Shown: positions 1 to 7,999, counted from the stretch's first letter. The stretch: DNA of 36,521 nucleotides from Bacteroidia bacterium (GCA_025996865.1 BNTV01000043.1:1-36521), one strand, 5' to 3'. A program made the numbers and translations. The notes: a model not told the origin generated them from the letters alone.

Positions 1-130
1 AAGTATCGGGCAAGTGCGGGCCGCGGCAGAGGTCGGTAAATACGCCTTGTGTATAAGTTGTGATTGTTCCGTCGGCTAATTCGCTGATTAATTCGGTTTT
101 ATAGGTTTCATTCCTGTCGCCGAACATGTC
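1..130 (-). pseudogene. thrS: Inverted fragment of threonyl-tRNA synthetase (second domain)
   Basis: Read on the minus strand, this stretch is open throughout and encodes 43 residues that include [18 protein letters not shown]. This is the signature of the threonyl/alanyl tRNA synthetase second additional domain (SAD, editing region) of ThrRS. The next gene on the plus strand is the C-terminal part of the same enzyme, in opposite orientation. About 200 residues that should lie between the two pieces (end of SAD to motif 2) are missing. The joint lies between about 113 and 130, where both readings remain open. It is either a true inversion breakpoint or a fold-back joint at a contig end. Because ThrRS is essential and single-copy in most bacteria, an assembly or amplification chimera is the more likely cause. 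Confidence 0.85.
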
Positions 131-886
131 AAGGAAGAATTTATCAAGGTGATGGAAATTATCCACATCATTTTCCGCGCCTTGGATTTTAAGGATTACG
201 AAGCGCAGATTTCTTTGCGTGATCCCGAAAATAAAGAAAAATACATCGGCTCGGAAGAAAATTGGGAACGAGCTGAAAAAGAAATCATTGAAGTTTGTGA
301 AGAAAAAGGAATCAAAGCCAAAATCGAATTAGGCGAAGCTGCTTTTTATGGACCAAAGTTGGATTTTATGGTGAAAGATGCTTTGGGTCGCCGCTGGCAG
401 TTGGGAACGATTCAGGTCGATTACAATTTGCCTGAACGTTTTGAATTGGAATATACCGGAGCGGACAATCAAAAACACCGTCCGGTCATGATTCACCGTG
501 CGCCTTTCGGTTCGATGGAACGCTTTGTGGCTGTGTTGATTGAGCATACTGCCGGGAAATTTCCCTTGTGGTTGGTGCCTGATCAGGCAGTCCTTATTCC
601 GGTCAGTGAAAAATTCAATGCGTATGCTGAAGAGGTTGCCAAAGAATTGAGGCAAAAGGATGTTCGTGTCATTATCGACGACAGGAATGAAAAAATAGGA
701 CGCAAAATCAGGGATAATGAATTGAAAAAAATCCCTTATTTGTTGGTGGTTGGGGAAAAAGAAATTGAAAACAAAGAAATTTCGGTAAGAAAACAAGGAG
801 AAGGTGATATGGGTTCAATGAAAATTGCTAACTTTGCCGAAATAATTAATAATGAAGTAGAAAAACAAAGTCTCGTTAATTCCTAA
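122..886 (+). CDS. thrS: Threonyl-tRNA synthetase, C-terminal part (5'-truncated)
   Basis: ThrRS charges tRNA-Thr with threonine in the cytoplasm. The segment begins just after class II motif 2 (reading [11 protein letters not shown]) and continues through the catalytic core: [44 protein letters not shown], and class II motif 3 as [11 protein letters not shown]. The C-terminal anticodon-binding domain follows (from about [17 protein letters not shown]). The intact family is about 640 residues and only about 255 are here. A GTG at 149 could be read as a start but is internal to the protein by homology. The frame is open only back to 92, and sequence 5' of about 122 no longer resembles ThrRS in this frame because an inverted thrS piece begins there. 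The stop codon directly abuts the infC start (TAAATG), as expected for the thrS-infC-rpmI-rplT operon. Confidence 0.93.
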   Translation, partial: EHVKEEFIKVMEIIHIIFRALDFKDYEAQISLRDPENKEKYIGSEENWERAEKEIIEVCEEKGIKAKIELGEAAFYGPKLDFMVKDALGRRWQLGTIQVDYNLPERFELEYTGADNQKHRPVMIHRAPFGSMERFVAVLIEHTAGKFPLWLVPDQAVLIPVSEKFNAYAEEVAKELRQKDVRVIIDDRNEKIGRKIRDNELKKIPYLLVVGEKEIENKEISVRKQGEGDMGSMKIANFAEIINNEVEKQSLVNS

Positions 887-1477
887 ATGAAGAAAGACAA
901 TCTTAAAGATCAGTACCGGATCAATGAAAAAATCCGGGCAAAAGAGGTTCGTTTGGTGGGGGACAATATGGAACAGGGTGTTTATCCGCTCAACGAAGCT
1001 TTAGCAATTGCGAAAGCCCAAGATTTGGATTTGATCGAAATTTCGCCGAATGCCGTGCCGCCTGTTTGTAGAATTTTGGATTACCAAAAATTTATCTACC
1101 AACAAAAGAAACGTCAGAAGGAACAAAAAGCCAAATCCGTGAAAATTGTGGTCAAAGAGATTCGATTCGGCCCGCAAACCGACGATCACGACTATAATTT
1201 CAAGTTGAAACATGCGAAAAACTTTCTCGAAGAAGGCGCAAAAGTGAAAGCTTATGTGTTTTTCAGAGGAAGATCGATTCTCTTCAAAGAACAGGGAGAA
1301 GTGTTGTTATTACGCTTCGCCAACGATTTGGAGGAATATGCGAAAGTGGAACAGTTACCTCTTTTGGAAGGTAAAAAGATGATTATTATGTTGGCTCCCA
1401 AGAAATTGGGTGTAGTGCAAAAGAAACTTGCAAAACCGGAAAGTAGTCCGGCTGAGCAAAAAATAGAGAATAATTAA
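887..1477 (+). CDS. infC: Translation initiation factor IF-3
   Basis: IF-3 binds the 30S subunit, prevents premature 50S joining and proofreads start-codon selection. The 196-residue protein has the N-domain motif [15 protein letters not shown] (about residues 12-26), the linker region [15 protein letters not shown] (about 57-71) and the C-domain motif [15 protein letters not shown] (about 88-103). The C-terminal tail (about 175-196) is charged, low in complexity and longer than in E. coli (180 residues), which is usual for Bacteroidetes. The ATG lies directly after the thrS stop with no spacer, so translation is probably coupled. Many proteobacterial infC genes use a rare AUU start for autoregulation, but an ordinary ATG is seen here. 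rpmI follows after 21 nt. Confidence 0.97.
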   Translation: MKKDNLKDQYRINEKIRAKEVRLVGDNMEQGVYPLNEALAIAKAQDLDLIEISPNAVPPVCRILDYQKFIYQQKKRQKEQKAKSVKIVVKEIRFGPQTDDHDYNFKLKHAKNFLEEGAKVKAYVFFRGRSILFKEQGEVLLLRFANDLEEYAKVEQLPLLEGKKMIIMLAPKKLGVVQKKLAKPESSPAEQKIENN

Positions 1478-1498
1478 TAAACTAAATTTAAAACAAAC

Positions 1499-1696
1499 AT
1501 GCCTAAAATGAAGACTAATTCCGGTGCCAAAAAAAGATTCGCTCTTACCGGAACAGGAAAAATCAAGAGAAAACATGCTTACAAAAGTCACATTCTGACG
1601 AAGAAGACCAAGAAGCAAAAAAGACGGTTGACACGTTTCTCCATTCTGAGTAAAGAAAACGAACGGAGTGTAAAAGAAATGTTGGGAATGAAATAA
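1499..1696 (+). CDS. rpmI: 50S ribosomal protein L35
   Basis: This is a 65-residue, strongly basic protein of the large ribosomal subunit. It starts [14 protein letters not shown] and contains [16 protein letters not shown] and the KTKKQKRRL stretch, all diagnostic for L35. Its length matches the family (about 65). It lies 21 nt after infC and 96 nt before rplT in the conserved infC-rpmI-rplT order. The sequence before the ATG is AT-rich and has no clear Shine-Dalgarno motif, as is usual in this phylum. Confidence 0.97.
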   Translation: MPKMKTNSGAKKRFALTGTGKIKRKHAYKSHILTKKTKKQKRRLTRFSILSKENERSVKEMLGMK

Positions 1697-1792
1697 CCGT
1701 AAAAAAGAGTTTTTTAAAGATTTATTAACAGAGAGTTAGCACAAAAGACCGTTTAAGTGCGGCGCTGACAATCACAATCATTTTAATTAATT

Positions 1793-2137
1793 ATGCCGAG
1801 ATCAGTAAATCATGTAGCTTCAAGAGCTAAAAGAAAAAAAATCCTCAAACTGACGAGAGGTTATTATGGCGCGAGAAAAAATGTATGGACAGTCGCCAAA
1901 AACACGTGGGAAAAAGGTTTAACGTATGCATTCCGTGACCGGAGAGCCAAGAAACGCAATTTTCGCGGATTATGGATCCAACGTATCGGAGCAGCCGCTC
2001 GTTTGGAAGGGATATCTTATTCCCAGTTTATGGGCGCTTTACACAAAAATGGAGTAGAAATCAACCGCAAAGTTCTTGCCGATTTGGCAATGAATCACCC
2101 GGAAGCGTTCAGAGCCATAGTGAACAAAGTAAAATAA
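1793..2137 (+). CDS. rplT: 50S ribosomal protein L20
   Basis: This 114-residue basic protein organises 23S rRNA early in 50S assembly. It carries the L20 start [19 protein letters not shown], the [14 protein letters not shown] segment, and [16 protein letters not shown], which contacts rRNA. Its length is typical (about 115-118). In E. coli and Bacillus, L20 represses its own operon by binding the leader mRNA. The 96-nt gap upstream of this gene could hold such a site, but I see no convincing pseudoknot or rRNA mimic by eye. The gene is last in the operon and is followed by a strong hairpin terminator. Confidence 0.97.
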   Translation: MPRSVNHVASRAKRKKILKLTRGYYGARKNVWTVAKNTWEKGLTYAFRDRRAKKRNFRGLWIQRIGAAARLEGISYSQFMGALHKNGVEINRKVLADLAMNHPEAFRAIVNKVK

Positions 2138-2167
2138 ATCCATCCTCACACCTTATAACGTGAGTAG

Positions 2168-2203
2168 AAAAGCTGCAAATCTGTCAAGGGTTGCAGCTTT
2201 TTT
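2168..2203. terminator. Bidirectional rho-independent terminator between rplT and the GNAT gene
   Basis: An 11-bp perfect stem (AAAAGCTGCAA at 2168-2178 with TTGCAGCTTTT at 2191-2201) closes a 12-nt loop and runs into T residues on the plus strand. The minus-strand reading also ends in a T run (CTTTTC). The two flanking genes converge here, and the stop codon of the minus-strand gene lies at the edge of the stem, so the hairpin can end both transcripts. Confidence 0.85.
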
Positions 2204-2681
2204 AATGCAAATATTTCCGCCAATAAAAATGAACCGGCTCAGCGTCCTCAAACCCCAAACTCCGGTAAAGTTTTTGCGCCGTATCATTGTCATGCCTCAC
2301 TTCAAGCGTAATGCGGCTGCATTGCCGTTTGCCGGCTTCTTCAATAAGGGCGTCCATCAGTTTCCGGCCGACGCCTTGTCCCCTGTATTCTTTCCGGACG
2401 ATGACGTCGTGAATATTAACCATCGGACGGACTGTGAAAGTGGAAAAATTCTCGAAGGCAACCAATAATCCGCTAAAAATGCCGGCCGTTTCCGCCAATA
2501 TCACTACCGACTTCGGATGTTTTTCCAAGCCTTCGACTAATCGTTCAGCTTCTTCGGCTGATAACGGGTTTCCACCGCCCATTTCGTCGGCGATATAAAC
2601 ATTTATTAAATCTGATACTGCTTGTTTATGAGCAGGATTGGAGTAATCACAAAAAAATGTTTTTGTTTCAAGTGTTTGCAT
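2202..2681 (-). CDS. GNAT family N-acetyltransferase
   Basis: This is a 159-residue cytoplasmic protein of the GCN5-related acetyltransferase fold, which moves acetyl from acetyl-CoA to an amine. Motif A is clear: HDVIVRKEYRGQGVG (about residues 91-105) holds the R/Q-x-x-G-x-G/A pyrophosphate loop as RGQGVG. Motif B follows as LYRSLGFED (about 138-146). The acceptor cannot be told from sequence; small-molecule and protein acetylation are both possible. It stands alone on the minus strand, 154 nt after the NUDIX-like gene, and ends inside the shared terminator with rplT. In the upstream gap a TACCTTTG motif (minus strand, 2771-2778) resembles a Bacteroidetes -7 box, without a clear -33 partner. 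Confidence 0.9.
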   Translation of the reverse strand: MQTLETKTFFCDYSNPAHKQAVSDLINVYIADEMGGGNPLSAEEAERLVEGLEKHPKSVVILAETAGIFSGLLVAFENFSTFTVRPMVNIHDVIVRKEYRGQGVGRKLMDALIEEAGKRQCSRITLEVRHDNDTAQKLYRSLGFEDAEPVHFYWRKYLH

Positions 2682-2835
2682 AATTATGAATGACGGACTA
2701 CAACTTTTGAGATGGTATCAATTGATAACTTTGTAGTATGATTGCGGATAATCATAAAAAAAAGTTAAGGCAAAGGTATGAAAATATATTTGTCTTTGAG
2801 GAATAATTAGGTTAAATTTTCATCTGATGCGACTA

Positions 2836-3408
2836 TTATTTATCAATCGCCAATACCGTCGAGTCAAGAAACTCAAATTCATTTTCAAAAAAATCGGAAA
2901 AAAGCCCGGTCTTCAAATTTTCTTTAATCTGTTTGCTTGTCCACCATTTCCCGTTACTCTGATTTATTTTTTCCAACAAACTGTCTTCGCGGATATTGCA
3001 GACATAGAAATAGACCATGCGGTGCATTTCTTCGTTACGGTGAACATAACGAAAAAGGTAATTACAGTTAATATCCGTTTTGGAACCGTTGGACTGAAAA
3101 GTTTTTGTTACAGCTTTATCTATGGTTTCCTTGTAAAAAACAGATCTTTCAAAAGGATAATCTAAACAAGATTTGTCATTCGCTTCTCCGTTTTCTTTTT
3201 CTCTCAAGAAAATTTTCCCGTTATGAACCAGTGCGATACGAACGATCGGATGTAAATATTGATTTTTCATTTGCATGGATTGACTATAAGCGATTTTTCC
3301 ATATACCTTCCCCGATTCGTCAATAATCGGAAGCCATTTCTCGTTGTGTATCATGCGAACGAATAATGAGGGTATAAATAAAAATCTAATTGTTTTACTA
3401 ATTTTCAT
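2836..3408 (-). CDS. NUDIX-fold protein with a degenerate catalytic box
   Basis: The opening NEKWLPIIDESGKVYGKI, then LHPIVRIALVHNGKIFLREK, matches the N-terminal half of isopentenyl-diphosphate-isomerase-like NUDIX proteins common in Bacteroidales. Where the family has G-x5-E-x7-REUxEExGU, this protein reads SVFYKETIDKAVTKTFQSNG. Only the first glutamate (KET) survives and the metal-binding REUxEE core is absent. It is therefore probably not a normal pyrophosphohydrolase, and may be a binding protein or an eroded paralogue. Length is 190 residues; homology starts at the second Met, giving an alternative start at 3354 that removes an 18-residue hydrophobic extension. It lies 50 nt after lipA on the same strand, likely on the same transcript. 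Confidence 0.65.
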   Translation of the reverse strand: MKISKTIRFLFIPSLFVRMIHNEKWLPIIDESGKVYGKIAYSQSMQMKNQYLHPIVRIALVHNGKIFLREKENGEANDKSCLDYPFERSVFYKETIDKAVTKTFQSNGSKTDINCNYLFRYVHRNEEMHRMVYFYVCNIREDSLLEKINQSNGKWWTSKQIKENLKTGLFSDFFENEFEFLDSTVLAIDK

Positions 3409-3458
3409 ATTATAAATGATATATCTTATAACATTTTAGAATATAAAAAGTTTCAAAA

Positions 3459-4352
3459 TCAGACTAAAAAATTCGCCGAATGATAAGATGAACGAACCAA
3501 TGGCCCGCTTTCTACATGCTTAAATCCTTTGTTGTAAGCTATTTCTTTGTATTTGTTAAAAATGTCGGGATGAATGTAATCTTCGACCGGAATGTGTTTT
3601 TTGGATGGTTGCAGGTATTGGCCGATGGATAGAAGCATACAACCCACATTCAGTAAATCGTCCATTAATTCGTAAATTTCATTTTCCGTTTCTCCCAAGC
3701 CCAGCATTAATCCGGATTTAGCAGCAGCTCGTGAGTCCGAAATATGTCGTAGAACCGCCAGACTTCGTTCGTATTGGGCAACGCTTCGTACTTTCGGAGT
3801 CAGCCGTTTAACGGTTTCCATGTTGTGGGAAATTATTTCCGGTTGGGTTTCGATAACAAGGCTTAGGTAATTCGTATTTCCTTTGAAATCAGGGATAAGC
3901 GCTTCAAGTGTAGTTTGAGGATTCAGTTGTTTAATCTGCCGGATGGTTTCCGCCCAATGTCCCGCTCCGTAATCCGGTAAATCGTCCCGATCGACGGAAG
4001 TGATTACGGCATGTTTCAAACCCATTTTTTCGATGGAACGGGCGATTTTCAAAGGCTCGTCGGGATCGAGGGGCAAAGGGCGTCCGGACTTTGTGTTGCA
4101 GAATTTACAGGAACGGGTGCAAATGTCTCCGCCAATCATGAAAGTGGCCGTTCCGCGATTCCAACATTCGCCTAAATTCGGGCATCTTCCGCTTCGGCAA
4201 ATCGTATGCAGGTGCTGAGATTCCACAATGTTGCCGGTTGCCGAAAACTGTTGGTTGTTTCCCAGATTAATTTTTAACCATTCCGGTTTTTTTGCCCCCC
4301 GGATAACCCCCCGGCCCCCTGAAGGGGGAGTTGGAATAATGAGTTTGTTCAT
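3459..4352 (-). CDS. lipA: Lipoyl synthase (radical SAM)
   Basis: LipA inserts two sulfurs into protein-bound octanoyl groups to form the lipoyl cofactor of 2-oxoacid dehydrogenases and the glycine cleavage system. Both iron-sulfur sites are intact: the auxiliary cluster motif CRSGRCPNLGEC (Cys52, 57, 63) and the radical SAM CTRSCKFC (Cys78, 82, 85). The C-terminal RSSYHSA carries the serine ligand typical of the family. Length is 297. The first 19 or so residues (MNKLIIPTPPSGGRGVIRG) are encoded by a dispersed GC-rich repeat. Family homology begins only at KPEWLKINL, with no other Met between, so the repeat appears to supply the start codon. The gene is 23 nt downstream of the S9 peptidase gene and 50 nt upstream of the NUDIX-like gene. 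Confidence 0.96.
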   Translation of the reverse strand: MNKLIIPTPPSGGRGVIRGAKKPEWLKINLGNNQQFSATGNIVESQHLHTICRSGRCPNLGECWNRGTATFMIGGDICTRSCKFCNTKSGRPLPLDPDEPLKIARSIEKMGLKHAVITSVDRDDLPDYGAGHWAETIRQIKQLNPQTTLEALIPDFKGNTNYLSLVIETQPEIISHNMETVKRLTPKVRSVAQYERSLAVLRHISDSRAAAKSGLMLGLGETENEIYELMDDLLNVGCMLLSIGQYLQPSKKHIPVEDYIHPDIFNKYKEIAYNKGFKHVESGPLVRSSYHSANFLV

Positions 4353-4392
4353 TTTGCTACGGCTTAAAGCCCCCTTCAGGGGGTTGGGGGTA
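4305..4392. repeat. Dispersed GC-rich repeat, copy A (88 nt, inverted ends)
   Basis: The element starts AACCCCCCGG, then the palindrome CCCCCTGAAGGGGG, a core of about 40 nt (TTGGAATAATGAGTTTG and onward to TGCTACGGC), and a closing arm CCCCCTTCAGGGGGTTGGGGG. The closing arm is the inverse complement of the start. It aligns without gaps to a second copy at 30362-30450. It sits between the S9 peptidase gene and lipA, gives the peptidase its TGA stop, and encodes the N-terminus of lipA. It can fold into a hairpin at each arm or one long stem. Confidence 0.85.
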
Positions 4393-6553
4393 CATTTTTA
4401 TCCAAAAAATCAATAATTCTGCTGTACAAATGCATCCGCGTATCCAAGCCCGAAATACTGTGATTTTTGACCGGATATATTTGAGTATCAAACATTTTTC
4501 CTGCTTTTTCCAATGCCTGCGTATAATACATGGTATTCTGGAAATGTACATTATCATCGGAAGTGCCGTGTACCAACAGCAAACGTCCTTGCAAACCGGC
4601 TGCCAAATTCAAAGGGGAAGAAAGGGTATAACCGGTTTCGTTTTGCTGCGGCGTTCTCATAAACCGTTCTGTATAAACCGAATCGTAAAACCGCCAGTCG
4701 GTAACGGGTGCGATGGCGATGCCGGCTTTGAAAATGCCGTTTCCCCGGCTCATGGACATCAATGTGTTGTATCCGCCGTAACTCCAACCCCAAATGGCTA
4801 TTTTGTCCTTATCCACGTAGGTTAAACTGCCCAAATATTTTGCGCCTGCAATTTGGTCGTCCGATTCGTAAATGCCCAACTGCATGTAGGTACATTTGCG
4901 GAAAGCCTCGCCCCGCGCGCCTGTCCCGCGACCGTCAACGGCAGCGACAATGTACCCGAGATTAGCGAGATAAACCGTCCAATCCATTTCGTATTTGTCC
5001 AAAACCGTTTGGGAATCGGGACCGCTGTATTGCACCATCAACACGGGATGTTTCCGGCCGGCATTGAAATTTACCGGTTTCATCATCCATCCGTTTAGTA
5101 CGTCGCCGGACGAGTTGGTGAATGTGAAAAATTCTTTTTTCGGATATTGAAGCGTTTTCAACGTATTCTGTAAAGCCGAATTATCGTTCAAGACTAAAAG
5201 TTGTTTGCCTTTTTCGTCACAAACGGTAACGATGGTCGGAGTTGTCGTATTTGAGTAATAATTGACGAAATATTGAAAATTGCTGCTGAATGTTGCCGAG
5301 TTAGTTCCCTCATTGACAGATAATTTAGTCTTTATTCCTTTTGCATCGACTTTATACACGGAACGTCGCAAAGGATTTTCCTCTGCCGATTGATAATAAA
5401 CCGTTTTCGTTTCGGGATTAAATCCGTAAAGCGCTTTGACATCCCAATTTCCGGTAGTCACTTGCCTTTCCTGAATGCCATTGATCGTGTATAAATAAAT
5501 ATGGGCAAATCCGTCTTTTTCGCTGACATAAAGGAAGTTGTCTTTGCTGAAACAAATAGCGAGAATCCAATCGGGGTCAATATAATACTTGTTTTCGTCG
5601 TGAAGAATCAGGCGAGCAACGGTTGATTTGGGATTGACGTAGTACATGTCGAAACGGTTCTGATTCCGGTTTAAGGTCATAACAGCCAATTGGTCAACGT
5701 TTTCCGTAAAGCGAATTTCCGGAATGTAACCGTCGGCGTCCATCGGAATGTTCATTCTTTTTGTGTCTTTGGTATCTATATTGTAAGCATAAGCGCCTAC
5801 CGTAGAATTATTTTCACCGGGTTTCGGATATTTGTACTCATAAAAACCGGGGTACAAGGAACCGTCAAAAAGTTGAAAACGGTAAACCGGCACTTTCGAC
5901 TCGTCGGATTTGACGAAAGCCAGAAATTTGCTGTCGGCCGACCAGGACATCAGGTTGGTTTTTGAAAATTCTTCTTCATACACCCAGTCTGTCACGCCAT
6001 TTAATATTTTTCCAAATTCGCCGTCTTGGGTGACCTGCGATTCGGTATCGTAGTCGAACTTCTTCAACCAGATATTGTTATCTCTTACAAATGCACACAT
6101 TCTCCCATCAGGCGAAAAGGCAGGAATCATCAATTTTCCCGGAGTGTCGGACAACGGTTTCAGGAAATTTCGTCTTACGTCGTAATCATAAATAGCTGCT
6201 TTCCACGAACGGCGGTAAATAAATTCTTTGTCCGTCCAGACCAAAATGCGGAATCCGGTATTGCTAATCGTATATCCCTCAATCTTTTTTAATTTGGTTT
6301 CGCGCACTTTATCCACGTGAAACAGCGTATCGGTTATTTTTCCGGTTTTGTAAGCGTATTTGAGAATCGCTTTGCCGTCGGCGCTCAACATCGTATAATG
6401 CTCTCCCTCGGGCAGCGGACGCATTTCACCTGACTCTTTCGGAGCATACGTTCGTTTGAGTATGTCGTTGAGCTGTATTTGATTGTTTCCGGTTTGAGCG
6501 CTTGAAAAATTCCATGAAAAAATAAGAAGAAACGAAATGATTGCCTTATTCAT
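4376..6553 (-). CDS. S9B prolyl peptidase (DPP-IV / prolyl tripeptidyl peptidase type)
   Basis: This secreted serine peptidase should remove di- or tripeptides ending in proline, feeding peptide uptake. The signal peptide is MNKAIISFLLIFSWNFSSAQ. The N-terminal beta-propeller (about 40-460) includes DWVYEEEF, the Glu pair that binds the substrate N-terminus in DPP-IV and PtpA. The C-terminal alpha/beta-hydrolase domain has the oxyanion tyrosine in VQYSGPDSQ, Ser591 in GWSYGG, Asp666 in HGTSDDNVH and His698 in KNHSI. Length (725) fits the family. Sequence alone does not separate DPP-IV from prolyl tripeptidyl peptidase; the neighbouring lipA is compatible with the PtpA-type locus as I recall it from Porphyromonas. 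The last residues (PPTP) and the stop codon come from the GC-rich repeat. A promoter is seen upstream. Confidence 0.93.
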   Translation of the reverse strand: MNKAIISFLLIFSWNFSSAQTGNNQIQLNDILKRTYAPKESGEMRPLPEGEHYTMLSADGKAILKYAYKTGKITDTLFHVDKVRETKLKKIEGYTISNTGFRILVWTDKEFIYRRSWKAAIYDYDVRRNFLKPLSDTPGKLMIPAFSPDGRMCAFVRDNNIWLKKFDYDTESQVTQDGEFGKILNGVTDWVYEEEFSKTNLMSWSADSKFLAFVKSDESKVPVYRFQLFDGSLYPGFYEYKYPKPGENNSTVGAYAYNIDTKDTKRMNIPMDADGYIPEIRFTENVDQLAVMTLNRNQNRFDMYYVNPKSTVARLILHDENKYYIDPDWILAICFSKDNFLYVSEKDGFAHIYLYTINGIQERQVTTGNWDVKALYGFNPETKTVYYQSAEENPLRRSVYKVDAKGIKTKLSVNEGTNSATFSSNFQYFVNYYSNTTTPTIVTVCDEKGKQLLVLNDNSALQNTLKTLQYPKKEFFTFTNSSGDVLNGWMMKPVNFNAGRKHPVLMVQYSGPDSQTVLDKYEMDWTVYLANLGYIVAAVDGRGTGARGEAFRKCTYMQLGIYESDDQIAGAKYLGSLTYVDKDKIAIWGWSYGGYNTLMSMSRGNGIFKAGIAIAPVTDWRFYDSVYTERFMRTPQQNETGYTLSSPLNLAAGLQGRLLLVHGTSDDNVHFQNTMYYTQALEKAGKMFDTQIYPVKNHSISGLDTRMHLYSRIIDFLDKNVPPTP

Positions 6554-6591
6554 GTGATTAATTTGTTTTAAAAAATCTGTAAAAATTTATG

Positions 6592-6624
6592 CAAATATAA
6601 CGTTTTTTTATTAGATGAACCAAA
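6592..6624 (-). promoter_or_regulatory. Bacteroidetes-type promoter for the S9 peptidase gene
   Basis: On the minus strand, TTTG (6624-6621) is followed after 21 nt by TATATTTG (6599-6592). This matches the phylum's -33 TTTG and -7 TAnnTTTG boxes. The peptidase ATG at 6553 lies about 40 nt downstream of the -7 box. Confidence 0.65.
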
Positions 6625-6651
6625 TTTCATTTGAAGAATCAGCGTCAATAA

Positions 6652-6682
6652 TTTGAATTATCCGAAAAATGTACTACTTTTG
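6652..6682 (+). promoter_or_regulatory. Bacteroidetes-type promoter for the DUF2851 gene
   Basis: TTTG at 6652-6655 and TACTTTTG at 6675-6682 are separated by 19 nt, an exact match to the -33/-7 consensus with optimal spacing. The ATG is at 6721. It is divergent from the peptidase promoter, with 27 nt between the two -33 boxes. Confidence 0.72.
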
Positions 6683-6720
6683 CAAAAGAAAATCAAAACA
6701 AAAAAATGCTAAAATAGACT

Positions 6721-7989
6721 ATGGAAACGCTATTACATTATGTATGGAAATACAAACTGTACGAATCCGCAAATTTAGTTACAAGTAACGGGAAGATACT
6801 CGAAATTATCGATCCGGGAGTGTATAATTTAAATGCAGGCCCTGATTTTTTCAATGCAAAAATCAAAATGGATGGTGAAATTTGGGCGGGAAATGTCGAA
6901 ATTCATACGACAGCTTCCGATTGGTACAAGCACCGGCATTATGAGGATAAGGCTTATAATTCCGTTGTGTTACACGTCGTTGAGCATCTGGATGTGTCGG
7001 ACGTGTTCAGCCAATCGGGACGTTCGATTCCGCAATGGGCGATGAAAATTCCCGAACACATCCATGCGAACTATCAGTTTTTGTTAAACAGTGATTTGTC
7101 CGTTCCTTGTTTGGGTAAAATCCGGGAGATTCCTGAAATTTATCTTTCGGATTGGAAAAATGCACTTTTAACCGAACGTTTGGAACGGAAAACCAATGCT
7201 TTGCTTCAACTGTTGAGCGAGTACAAAGACGATTGGAACGAAGTGTTTTACATTACTTTAGCGCGTAATTTCGGTTTCGGCATTAACAATGATGCTTTTG
7301 AACGGTTGGCAAAAAGTCTCCCGTTAAAAACCATTCTTAAACATCAGGATTCTCCAATCCAGATTGAAGCTTTGTTTCTGGGACAAGCCGGATTGTTGGA
7401 AGATGAAAGTCCTGAAAATGAATACTATACAAAACTCCGAAAAGAATATTTTTTCCTTCGGAAAAAGTATAAATTAAAAACCCTTGAACCTTATATTTTC
7501 AAGAGTTTGCGCATACGTCCCAATAATTTTCCGCACATCAAAATCCTTCAGTTAGCGGGAATTGTCAGTAAAAAGCAAGGACTGTTCGCCCAAATGCTGG
7601 AAATTGCGGAGGATGAAAAACTTCATTCGCTTTTCGTTACCGAACTAAGCGAATATTGGCTTACCCATTATCATTTTGAGAAAGTTTCGGTTAAGAAAAA
7701 CAAATACCTGGGTTTGCAAGCAAAGCAAATTCTGTTGATAAACGTAGTCGTGCCTTTGTTTTTCGCGTATGGAAAGAAGAAAAATTCGGAACAACCTGTC
7801 GAAAGAGCTATCCGGTTATTGGAATCTTTGAAACCCGAAAACAATTTTATCATTACGATGTTTTCCCGCGCCGGAATCAATGTGGCAAATGCCTGCGACA
7901 CCCAAGCCCTGATTCAACTCAAAAGGGAGTACTGCGAAAAGAAAAAATGTATTTATTGCCGGATCGGACATAAATTGTTGGCGAGGTGA
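6721..7989 (+). CDS. DUF2851 family protein
   Basis: This 422-residue cytoplasmic protein has no signal peptide or membrane segment. The N-terminal half carries the family hallmarks: LHYVWKYKLYE, NAGPDFFNAKIKMDGEIWAG, NVEIHTTASDWYKHRH and NSVVLHVVEH. These are conserved acidic and histidine residues that could form a metal or nuclease-like site. The C-terminal end has a cysteine cluster, CEKKKCIYCRIGHKLL, a possible zinc knuckle. DUF2851 is widespread in Bacteroidetes and, to my knowledge, without an assigned role. The D-x-K / E-x-H arrangement (PDFFNAKI, NVEIHT) recalls PD-(D/E)xK folds, but this is my inference. It stands alone with its own promoter. Confidence 0.88.
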   Translation: METLLHYVWKYKLYESANLVTSNGKILEIIDPGVYNLNAGPDFFNAKIKMDGEIWAGNVEIHTTASDWYKHRHYEDKAYNSVVLHVVEHLDVSDVFSQSGRSIPQWAMKIPEHIHANYQFLLNSDLSVPCLGKIREIPEIYLSDWKNALLTERLERKTNALLQLLSEYKDDWNEVFYITLARNFGFGINNDAFERLAKSLPLKTILKHQDSPIQIEALFLGQAGLLEDESPENEYYTKLRKEYFFLRKKYKLKTLEPYIFKSLRIRPNNFPHIKILQLAGIVSKKQGLFAQMLEIAEDEKLHSLFVTELSEYWLTHYHFEKVSVKKNKYLGLQAKQILLINVVVPLFFAYGKKKNSEQPVERAIRLLESLKPENNFIITMFSRAGINVANACDTQALIQLKREYCEKKKCIYCRIGHKLLAR

Positions 7990-7999
7990 GGCTGTTCTT

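Noticed and set aside
329..796. Long minus-strand reading opposite thrS
   Set aside because: It mirrors the codon pattern of the real ThrRS gene, has no recognisable family and lies wholly inside it.
1697..1792. L20-type autoregulatory leader before rplT
   Set aside because: The 96-nt gap has no visible pseudoknot or rRNA mimic, and Bacteroidetes are not known to me to use this leader.
4357..4557. Small minus-strand reading over repeat copy A
   Set aside because: It lies out of frame within the S9 peptidase gene and the repeat, without any family similarity.
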